Below are positions 55,170-64,000 of a stretch of DNA of 64,000 bases, piece by piece. Source of the stretch: Chrysemys picta bellii (lineage: Eukaryota > Chordata > Testudines > Emydidae); the NCBI RefSeq assembly GCF_011386835.1, contig NC_088795.1, positions 17,341,441 to 17,405,440 of the forward strand, read 5' to 3'. A model generated the notes under the pieces. It saw only the letters and a list, made by a program, of their open reading frames with translations. It did not search any database and had not been told where the DNA came from. Every line of letters starts with the position of its first letter. Within the stretch, counting starts at the first letter, position 1. A program made the translations under genes and the position numbers.

Positions 55170-56344
55170 TACTTAAAAGCTGTCTTCCAAATTTTGATGA
55201 AAAAGTTCCAATGATACCAGACTTCTTGGGGTAGTGAAGTGCTGAAAATGGCTACAAGAGCCAGAGAGCCATGAGGCCACCCAGCGTTTCTAAAACTGAT
55301 GGTGTTGACCCAGTATTAACAGTAGCGGGATTTGTTTTTTTAATTCCCTAGTATAGAAACAGCTACACACACTGAAGAAACCAACACAGTTCTTAGGGTC
55401 ATTGCTTCACCTCCAATTTATATAATCTTCTACTGGAGACCTCTGAAAATCCTTTCAGGCTATGGAGGCTTTTGTGGTGTTCATTCCACTGTTGGTCTAC
55501 GCTATGACTTGGTGCTAGGCAGATGGTGATGAAAAGAACACAGTGGGAAATACCATTAGCTCACCAGGTATTTCAGGGTCTTTGAGAAGGATGACCAAGT
55601 TGGAGATACAAGTTGGCCTGAGAATCTCAAGGCAGTTTAAGTGAATTCCAACATACATCTTCCAATCATTTCAATGGCAGATATGCGTCTAAATCCCCCT
55701 TAGACTGCTTTGAAAAGCTCCGCTGCGATGATTAAGGGAACAAATTGTTGTGAGGAGTCTCTTTGTGACCCCGGCCTGTGGGTCTTAAAAGGTTTGCCAG
55801 AAGTGAGGCTTCTGAAGCTTTTTACCTGGGCAGGAGAGAGAGGTAATTTTCAAGCATGGAGGGTGGCTTTGTCAAAAGAGGTGCATATATTTGAGGCAAA
55901 GCCCCAAAATGTGTTTTTTGTTGTTGTTGTTTTGCCAGTGTGGCTAGTGGCAGGAAATTTTAGTGCACGGTTCGATAGATTGATTCTTTCTGGACTGAAC
56001 TTCTTCAGTGCCTAAGGAGATTATAATTGAAAAGGAAGACAACTCTTTGAAGAAACCACAGAAAGAAAGACAGAGAAATATATGCATATATTATGTAAGG
56101 CTTTGAATGTATGCCTTCAAAAAGATCCAGCGTTTCCATCTTGGAGAGTTTATCAAACTTTGATCTAAGAGATTGATTTATTCATGAATATTAACCCTGC
56201 TTCCTTCAAAAAGGAAAATATTCAGGAAGCTGGCCCAACTCCACAAGAAAGAGACATATTGAAATCAATACAATACTGTAACATTTCCTTTACAAAGTCC
56301 CCTACCTTTCTAATTGTTGTTCCTTCTCCCTAGGTCTTCCTGCT
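55170..56344. other. Sequence with no recognised gene
   Basis: Nothing recognised; the 101-codon frame at 55710-56015 lacks conserved features. Confidence 0.4.
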
Positions 56345-56605
56345 CATCATTGCATGTTAGGGTCCTGATCCACCTAAGGACTGACTTCAATGCAATTTAA
56401 GCAAGTGTTTAAAGTTAAGCATGGGCTTAGGAGCAGATTTTAAAGGTAGTTAGACACTTAAAGATATAGATAGGTGCCTAATGCCCAACTCCCATTGATG
56501 TCAGTGGCAATTAGGCACTTGGCACTTTTTGAAAATCCACTGGGCACCTATCTGCATCTTCAGGTCCCTAAACACCTTTCAAATCTGACCTTAAGTGCTT
56601 GTTTG
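56345..56605. repeat. Adjacent palindromic repeats
   Basis: gtcctgatccacctaaggac and agcaagtgtttaaagttaag, followed by agatataggtgcctaat-like arms: agatagatgcc-type left half (gatagaggtgcctaatgc) and gggcacctatctgcatcttc on the right around cccattgatgtcagtgg. Confidence 0.5.
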
Positions 56606-58268
56606 AATCAGGGCCTGTCAGTCTTTATTCATGGGCAAAGGAAACTAATAATGATCAATGGCTGTTTAAACTTAAGAACTCTGTAGTGACCCCTTGCTTT
56701 TATTTCCCGATAAGCCACTATAAATTATTATAATGTCCCCTTTCTTTGGTAATGAAAGAATGATTTCAGTAAATCAATAATAAGTCAACTCAGCATTCAC
56801 TGGTGTCAAAACAATAGTGTCCAAAATCTTGACACATTGGGACAGTTATTGTGAGACTAGAACAGATTGGACAGCACATCTGCATTTTGCAAGTGACACT
56901 TTTGCACACTTAACACGAGACACTCCCAACTATGGAATTGCCCATAATAGAGATTTGTATTTTTGGTTTTCTGAACTACCTACCAAAACCCTTCTAAAAA
57001 ATGAAAGAAAAAAAACCAAATTGTTTGATTTATTGGCTATTAATTATCTTATCTTACATTATAGTTGGATATAAAAGAAGAAAGACATTGATGATATCTA
57101 TTAATATCTATTACCTATATGTAACTTCCAAAAGGCCTTCAATGACTCTGTTGGTTGCACAATATGTATAAGCTACTCATCCTGTTGTTCCTTCAGCCAT
57201 TGCATGTTCCCATTTAGCTTCTTTGTCTTGGATTCAAGGTAAAGCTTTCAGGTTTCCATGGCTATAATTTTTTTTCTTCTTTTAAAAGTGGTGAGAACTA
57301 ATAAGACAATAAATTCTGAGTGATTAGAAGATAGCTTCTGGAATCTGACAGGAGTTTCATCATGTCTTGGGATTGGGCCTGAACCCTGAGGACTTTAATT
57401 TCCTTTCTTTTATTGCTTTCATATTTCTTTATTAATCCTGCCCTTCATCCTCAAAATGCAAATGCCATACAATAGTAGCTCAAAAGGAATGATGCAAGTG
57501 CTGAGCAGATTACATGAAAAATATGTCGGCTACCAGAATGCTTTCTAAATAGTCTAGTATTCAGGACACTTACTAATGACCACAAAAAATGAAAGGACAT
57601 TGATTTACAGCTCAGAGCTGTTGTATGCTAGGCCAGCTCTGTAAAGCCACATTAGGTTACAGAAAGGATGACCAAAATTCAGTTCACATACTACATGTGG
57701 CTTAGAGTTCACATAAGGTGGCCTGCAGCCACCCACATCTTTAATTTAGAAGTGAAGCAGGCAGTGAATACCATACATTTCTGTGCAATGCTCCATTTTG
57801 ATCACAGTAGAGACTATACTGGGAGTATTACTCAAGAGGGAGTATTGCATGTTAGGTCTTGCAGTCTATAAAGGCCACATTGTAATATTACAGAAAAGAG
57901 CAACAGGTACTTTATTTTATAACAATTAGTCTTCAACCCTCAGCTGGGAAATATTTGGCTGCTTCTGATTTACAGGTCAGATGACTAGGATGAGTTAAAG
58001 AACGTGATCTACAGGTATTCGGTTCAAATCCAGCCCCAGATTTCCTGGCTGTTCAGTGATCTAGGTGAAATTGATTGTCTTTCAGTTGATTGTCTCCAGG
58101 CTGTTCTTACTGAACAAATGTCCATATCACAAACCCACCCTCGCAATTGATACGAAGTGGCAACTTTGTTGGCAGCCTCCAGCAGAGAAGTTGAGAACGA
58201 AATGGGGACAAAGTACTTCCTCATTCCTAGCTGTGGTACTTCCAGAGCAACAGTGACATGTGTTAGTA
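56606..58268. other. A/T-rich sequence with no recognised gene
   Basis: Nothing recognised. Confidence 0.4.
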
Positions 58269-58276
58269 GGGCAATG

Positions 58277-58546
58277 CAGGAGCGGCGCCAGGGTTTTTGG
58301 TGCCCTAAGCGGGAGTCCTTCCACGCTCCCGGTCGTCGTCGGCAATTCTGCGGCGGGGGGTCCTTCCGCACTCCCGGTCTTCGGGGCACTTTGGCGGCAG
58401 GTCCCGGAGCGAGTGAAGGACCCGCCGCAGAATTGCCGCCGAAGACCCGGAGCGCAGAAGGAACCCCCGCCGCCGAATTGCCGCTCCCCCAAATCCTGGT
58501 GCCCTAGGCAACCGCCTAGGTCGCCTAACTGGAAGCACTGGCCCTG
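58277..58546. mobile_element. hAT element, 270 bp
   Basis: Begins caggagcggcgccagg and ends agcactggccctg. Exact 8-bp duplication gggcaatg at 58269-58276 and 58547-58554. Same family as 39593-39892 (gccctaggcaaccgcctagg then tcgcctaact). The overlapping GC-rich frames on both strands are compositional. Confidence 0.9.
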
Positions 58547-58757
58547 GGGCAATGGCAAGAAAGCTTTGCCCGTGGAATGAAAACAGAGAGGACCTGTTCA
58601 CCGGACTCACCAGGTCTGTTGATTCAGCAAAAAATGAGCAATCAATTCAAGTTTCTGGGCCTGGCTCTCCACTGCTCCGTGTGTGGGCATTTATATTTGT
58701 GAAAAGTGGGTATAACACAGTAGTAAATCCGAATGGTAGCATTTCACATCACTTTAC

Positions 58758-58835
58758 CTAGGAATTGCCAAACTGAATCAGACCTGTGGGCCATCTACTC
58801 AAGTATCCAGTCTCTGACAGTGGCCAGCACTTTGC
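58758..58835 (-). mobile_element. CR1 3' scrap
   Basis: aattgccaaactgaatcaga, gggccatctactcaagtatc and ctgacagtggccagcac match the CR1 tail pattern. Confidence 0.6.
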
Positions 58836-59753
58836 ACCCACTTTGAACTGGTGTAGGTATCTCTGAGGTGGAGTGGGGAGAGTCCGATCCAATATCTGTA
58901 AATATACAGATCCAGGCATGGTTGTCATATAAAGGTTTTATCAGCATGTGTTGGAGGAAGCTGCATAATTCGTGAGTAGTGAAACCACAAGTGAGTTACA
59001 TAGGTCATCCCAAAAAAGTGCCGATCAGACTCCGGTATCACATCACAGCATCTTATAGTCTCTACCTGCTATGTGTCTTACAGAAAACTATCTGAGAATA
59101 TTTGAGTTTAAAAAGCAGGGAGTGGCTCGGTTTTTCATCACCTTCCTCCCCCCTCACAGTACAACCGTTACAAATTTACCTCTGCTCAATTTCATCCCTG
59201 TGCTCCTAGTAATATGCCCATGTACCACCATAAACAATCCAAGCCTGATTCTCAGACATGCTGAGCACGCACATAGCTTCAAATCAGGTTAATGGCAGCT
59301 GCAGGTTCTCCTCATCATTAAAAATTAGGCCCTCCCTCTTGTTACTTGGTGCAGGTGAAAAGAGGCAATCTAAGAGGCAGAACCAAGAGGGGAGGTGGAG
59401 CAGCATGTGGCTTGCCGGGGGGATCAGGAGTCAGTGGAGCGAGGAGTGGGTAGGATCAAAGGGTTACATCGCCAACAGGAGCTCTGCAAACCCTTTGATC
59501 TTAGAACTGCTGTGGCACGCCACTTCAGATGTTAAATAAAATCAAGCCTAAAGCCAATCTCTGTGGCACCCCACTGGACACCTCCCATCACTTTATAAAG
59601 ATATATTGGCATTTATCTTCCCCCTTTGTTTACGTGGCAGGGTTCCTTGCGCAGAGGACACGCCTGCCGGCATGTCTGCTGCTTCTCGCTAGCCTGATTT
59701 GCTGGCGCTAGGGCAGGATTTTGGCTCTCTGTCTAGATTTGTGTGCTTGATTC
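58836..59753. other. Mostly unrecognised sequence
   Basis: A palindromic scrap (59235-59335) and a short CR1 piece (aatctctgtggcaccccact, about 59545-59590) are present. No gene recognised. Confidence 0.4.
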
Positions 59754-61345
59754 ATAGATTCTAGGACTGGAAGGGACCTCGAGAGGTCATCGAGTCCAGT
59801 CCCCTGCCCGCATGGCAGGACCAAATACTGTCTAGACCATCCCTGATAGACATTTATCTAACCTACTCTTAAATATCTCCAGAGATGGAGATTCCACAAC
59901 CTCCCTAGGCAATTTATTCCAGTGTTTAACCACCCTGACAGGAACTTTTTCCTAATGTCCAACCTAAACCTCCCTTGCTGCAGTTTAAGCCCATTGCTTC
60001 TTGTTCTATCCTTAGAGGCTAAGGTGAACAAGTTTTCTCCCTCCTCCTTATGACACCCTTTTAGATACCTGAAAACTGCTATCGTGTCCCCTCTCAGTCT
60101 TCTCTTTTCCAAACTAAACAAACCCAATTCTTTCAGCCTTCCTTCATAGGTCATGTTCTCAAGACCTTTAATCATTCTTGTTGCTCTTCTCTGGACCCTC
60201 TCCAATTTCTCCACATCTTTCTTGAAATGCGGTGCCCAGAACTGGACACAATACTCCAGTTGAGGTCTAATGAGCGCAGAGTAGAGTGGAAGAATGACTT
60301 CTCGTGTCTTGCTCACAACACACCTGTGAATACATCCCAGAATCATGTTTGCTTTTTTTGCAACAGCATCACACTGTTGACTCATATTTAGCTTGTGGTC
60401 CACTATAACCCCTAAATCCCTTTCTGCCGTACTCCTTCCTAGACAGTCTCTTCCCATTCTGTATGTTGAAACTGATTTTTCCTTCCTAAGTGGAGCACTT
60501 TGCATTTGTCTTTGTTAAACTTCATCCTGTTTACCTCAGACCATTTCTCCAATTTGTCCAGATGATTTTGAATTATGACCCTGTCCTCCAAAGCAGTTGC
60601 AATCCCTCCCAGTTTGGTATCATCCACAAACTTAATAAGCGTACTTTCTATGCCAATATCTAAGTCGTTAATGAAGATACTGAACAGAGCCGGTCCCAAA
60701 ACAGACCCCTGCAGAACCCCACTTGTGATGCCTTTCCAGCAGGATTGGGAACCATTAATAACAACTCTCTGAGTACGGTTATCCAGCCAGTTATGCACCC
60801 ACCTTATAGTAGCCCCATCTAAACTGTATTTGCCTAGTTTATCGATAAGAATATCATGCGAGACCGTATCAAATGCCTTACTAAAGTCTAGGTATATCAC
60901 ATCCACAGCTTCTCCCTTATCCACAAGGCTCGTTATCCTATCAAAGAAAGCTATCAGATTGGTTTGACATGATTTGTTCTTTAGAAATCCATGCTGGCTA
61001 TTCCCTATCACCTTACCACCTTCCAAGTGTTTGCAGATGATTTCCTTAATTACTTGCTCCATTATCTTCCCTGGCACAGAAGTTAAACTAACTGGTCTGT
61101 AGTTTCCTGGGTTGTTTTTATTTCCCTTTTTATAAATGGGCACTATATTTGCCCTTTTCCAGTCTTCTGGAATCTCTCCCATCTCCCATGATTTTCCAGA
61201 GATAATAGCTCAGATACCTCCTCTATTAGCTCCTTGAGTATTCTAGGATGCATTTCATCAGGCCCTAGTGACTTGCAGGCATCTAACTTTTCTAAGTGAT
61301 TTTTAACTTGTTCTTTTTTTATTTTATCTGCTAAAATCATTTCCT
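59754..61345 (-). mobile_element. CR1 LINE copy, about 1.6 kb
   Basis: The 3' end starts tcatagattctaggactgga and the copy extends to about 61345 on the minus strand, covering the RT domain and a short 3' region. It is the least interrupted CR1 in the window: no nested insertion and two long frames. Confidence 0.93.
59858..61340 (-). pseudogene. CR1 reverse transcriptase
   Basis: In minus-strand order: [20 protein letters not shown] and [17 protein letters not shown] (61143-61340), then [60 protein letters not shown] and KFVDDTKLGGIATALEDR (60439-61182), then [39 protein letters not shown] and [14 protein letters not shown] (59858-60505). The catalytic FADD box reads FVDD. Two frameshifts separate the three sections. 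N-terminal endonuclease is missing. Confidence 0.92.
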
Positions 61346-62270
61346 TTTATTATTAAAAGTGAATGGAAACCTGCCCTGGATGTGCTAGTACTAGTAGACT
61401 GATGTTTTCAGAGCTCTCATGTAATGTGTACTTAGCAACTTTCTAGAATGCCTATTAAGTAAAAACAAATCCAGGGATTTTTAAAGTGGCAAAGCAATCT
61501 GACTGCTCCTTTAGAGTTAGCACAACGGCAGGACATATTTAAAACAGGTGGCCATTACTTATTAGTATGAACTTATTTCTGATGGAGTTGTGTTACTCTG
61601 TGTGCTTGTGGGCCACACAATGGCTCTGTGATATCCTAGAGTGATGGGCTAAAGTGCATGTGTAGCATTCCAGTAGCGATGGAGGGAGATATTGAGTGAA
61701 ATCCAGCTCCATTGAGGTCAATGGGCATTTTGCCACTGACCTCAATGGAGCCAGGATTTCCCTGATTATGTTTCCAGGGTTGCTGGGGAAAATACAGAGA
61801 AGAGACTCTGGCAACACCTTTAAAAAGGTCTGATTTGTACTGCCCCGGAGCAACCCTGCAGGAGCTGTCCAGCTCTTAGCAGGCGGGTGGAACCATGGCT
61901 GCATCTCTGCCCTAACTCAGGCATATCTCCTCTGGGCTGATACAGTGGTCATCCTTGAAAACTTTTCAAATGCCTTTGTGACTAAATGACATTATGGCTC
62001 CATTCATACTATTCCCCAGGTGTTGCCTAGATGAAGTACAGGAATACCGCTAACACCATGGTAAAGTTATCTTGTTATCAAAGGCAAAGCTGAAATGTTT
62101 TCGAAGGTTGGCTCTGCTTGCAGTGCTAGACACCCTCTTGCTTTTTGCAATCCCGAGCACAGTGAGGAGTCAAATTATAGACCAGCTTCTGAGGCCCTTC
62201 ATCACTCCCTCCCTCCACAAGCAATCCCATTGATTCAAATGGGAACAGTCATGAGTATGGTATTAGACGA
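61346..62270. other. Sequence with a strong palindrome, no gene recognised
   Basis: Contains the palindrome at 61695-61768. No coding sequence recognised. Confidence 0.4.
61695..61768. repeat. Palindromic repeat, near-perfect arms
   Basis: aatccagctccattgaggtc and gacctcaatggagccaggat flank aatgggcattttgccact. Confidence 0.75.
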
Positions 62271-62545
62271 AGGGCTGGTCTACACTGGGGGCGGAGATCG
62301 ATCTAAGATACGCAACTTCATCTATGAGAATAGCATAGCTGAAGTCAATGTATCTTAGATCGATTTAACTTGGGTCCTCACGACGCGGGATCGATGGCCG
62401 TGGCTCCCCCGTCGACTACGCTTCCACCTCTCGCTCTGGTGGAGTTCCAAAGTCGACGGGAGTGCGTTCGGGGATCGATTTATCACATCTAGATGAGACG
62501 CGATAAATCGATCTCCGATAGATCGATTACTACCCGCCGATCCAG
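62271..62545. mobile_element. Harbinger-type MITE, right end truncated
   Basis: Begins agggctggtctacactgggg. Interior inverted pairs gatcgatctaagata / tatcttagatcgat and gatcgatttatc / gataaatcgatc. The right terminus is missing after ccgccgatcc. Confidence 0.7.
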
Positions 62546-62654
62546 GTGATTAAAGGTATCAGAATCCAACTTTATAGCTGCCTATTTTGTAGGTGCACTG
62601 AGAGAGGGGAAAGACTCCTGTCACCCTATCCCACCACCCAAGATCCAGGCATAA

Positions 62655-62756
62655 TTTGACCCTGTGAGCCAGATTTTCATTTACACCGGTGCAACACAGT
62701 GACTTCAATGGAATCACTCCTGATTTACACCGGACTGAGAGGAAAATCAGGCCATA
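62655..62756. repeat. Palindromic repeat, 'tttacaccggt' type
   Basis: gagccagattttcatttaca and ggaaaatcaggcca flank the centre agtgacttcaatggaatcac; ttacaccggtgc pairs loosely with gatttacaccgga. Confidence 0.55.
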
Positions 62757-62794
62757 TCTTTTTAGCTAACTTTCAACATGTATTTTTCTTCCTC

Positions 62795-63862
62795 CAGTAC
62801 TAGTCAACATATTCATAAATGATCTGGAAAAAGGGGTAAAGAGTGAGGTGGCAAAATTTGCAGATGATACAAAACTGCTCAAGATAGTTAAGGCAAACTG
62901 TGAAGAACTACAAAAGGATCTCTCAAAACTAGGTGACTGGGCAACAAAATGGCAGATGACATTCAGTGTTGATAAATGCAAAGTAATTTACATTGGAAAA
63001 CATAATCCCAACTATACATATAAAATGATGGGGTTTGAATTAGCTGTTACCACTCAAGAAAGAAATCTTGACATCATTGTGGATAGTTCTCTGAAAACAT
63101 CCACTCAAAATGCAGCGGCAATCAAAAAAGCAAACAGAATGTTGGGCATCATTAAGAAAGGGATAATAAGACAGAAAATATCATATTGCCTTTATATAAA
63201 TCCATAGTACGCCCACATCTTAAATACTGCATGCAGATGTGGTCGCCCCATCTCAAAAAAGATATATTGGAATTGGAAAAGGGTCAGAAAAGGGCAACAA
63301 AAATGATTAGGGGTTTGGAACGGCTTCCGTATGAAGAGAGATTAATAAGATTGAGACTATTCAGCTTGGAAAAGAGATGACTAAGGGGGGATAAGATAGA
63401 GGTCTATAAAATCATGACTGGTGTGGAAAACGTAAATAAGGAAGTGTTATTTACTCCTTCTAATAACACAAGAACTAGGGGTCACCAAATGAAATTAATA
63501 GGCAGCAGGTTTAAAACAAACAAAAGGAAGTATTTCTTCACACAACGCACAGTCAACCTGTGGAACTCTTTGCCAGAGGATGTTGTGAAGGGCAAGACTA
63601 TAACAGGGTTCAGAAAAGAACTAGATAATTTCATGGAGGGTAGGTCCATCAATGGCTATTAGCCAGGATGGGTAGGGATGGTGTCCCTAGCCTCTGTTTA
63701 CCAGAAGCTGGGAATGAGTGACAGGGAATGGATCACTTGATGATTACCTGTTCTGTTCAATCCCTCTGGGGCACCTGGCATTGGTCACTGTCGGAAGACA
63801 GGATACTGGGCTAGATGGACCTTTGGTCTGACCCAGTATGGCCATTCTTCTGTTCTTATGAT
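62795..63862 (+). mobile_element. CR1 LINE copy on the plus strand
   Basis: Covers the end of the RT domain, the ORF2 C-terminus and a 3' region ending tggccattcttctgttctta. It is of a different CR1 subfamily from the minus-strand copies at 25094 and 59754, and matches the tails at 9398 and 51328. Confidence 0.92.
62797..63662 (+). pseudogene. CR1 reverse transcriptase C-terminal half
   Basis: VNIFINDLEKGVKSEVAKF and ADDTKLLKIVKANCEELQKD (catalytic FADD), DKCKVIYIGKHNPNY (62848-63207), then after a frameshift YKSIVRPHLKYCMQMWSPHL, ERLIRLRLFSLEKR and, after a stop, [39 protein letters not shown] (63414-63662). The frames break near 63180 and 63380. Confidence 0.9.
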
Positions 63863-64000
63863 AACAATATATCAACAGCGAGCAAAGCAAAAATCTTCAT
63901 GAAAAACAGTTACACTGCACAGTAGCTACTTAGCAAATTGAACTGCCATGGTTTTCCAAAGCACCATTATGAATCACACTGTAGCATGGCAATCATTTGG
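63863..64000. other. Sequence with no recognised feature
   Basis: Nothing recognised. Confidence 0.4.

Noticed and set aside
58157..58610. Arginine/proline-rich frames of 100-143 codons on both strands
   Set aside because: They overlie the hAT element at 58277-58546 and extend across its target duplications; compositional.
1..64000. CRISPR arrays, bacterial operons, rRNA or tRNA genes
   Set aside because: No regularly spaced direct repeats, no ribosome-binding-site-led gene order and no cloverleaf or rRNA-like sequence was seen; the repeats and intron structure are vertebrate.

Overview
The window looks like non-coding DNA from a reptile genome, most likely a turtle. The evidence is the repeat content: CR1 LINEs in several ages and both orientations, Harbinger elements and their small derivatives with ends resembling 'ctggtctacacta', at least ten hAT elements with clear 8-bp target duplications, Tc1/mariner-type palindromic elements, Penelope-like pieces, and dispersed palindromes built around 'ttgacttcaatggga'. 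The assignment to turtles rests on my recognition of these families, not on a search.

Only one host coding exon could be recognised: 23962-24104 on the + strand, an internal exon of the cilia/flagella gene CFAP299 (C4orf22), with a pyrimidine tract plus AG before it and GT after it. The human gene has very long introns, so I read most of the window as CFAP299 intron.

Layout. 1-9250: quiet sequence with a small hAT-like element, an old SINE split by a candidate solo LTR (4182-4685), a Tc1/mariner MITE (5207-5397) and a minus-strand CR1 (about 6527-8443) containing a hAT MITE (7400-7654). 9250-13310: an old SINE opened by several later insertions, then a hAT element (12819-13213). 13314-17258: a nearly full-length two-gene Harbinger transposon (PIF transposase on +, Myb/SANT-like protein on -) plus a third, apparently spliced gene lying antisense in the Myb/SANT intron. 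21606-21960: a foldback hAT element. 25094-29322: a minus-strand CR1 carrying stacked insertions: a 122-bp hAT MITE, and a 2-kb hAT that itself holds a Penelope-derived inverted repeat, a second hAT and a captured FREM/CSPG-like coding fragment. 29375-29795: Penelope-like reverse transcriptase debris. 34841-35354: a candidate solo LTR. 39593-39892 and 58277-58546: two hAT copies of one family. 48971-about 50885: half of a second Harbinger element with an almost open Myb/SANT gene and the same antisense gene. 52700-53282, 48500-48870 and 46882-47325: old L2-like LINE remnants. 59754-61345 and 62795-63862: CR1 copies on - and +.

The most interesting candidates are (1) the third antisense gene shared by both Harbinger copies, whose predicted intron has the same phase in both, and (2) the captured FREM/FRAS1-like exon piece inside the 2-kb hAT element. 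None of the mobile-element genes appears intact enough to be active here.
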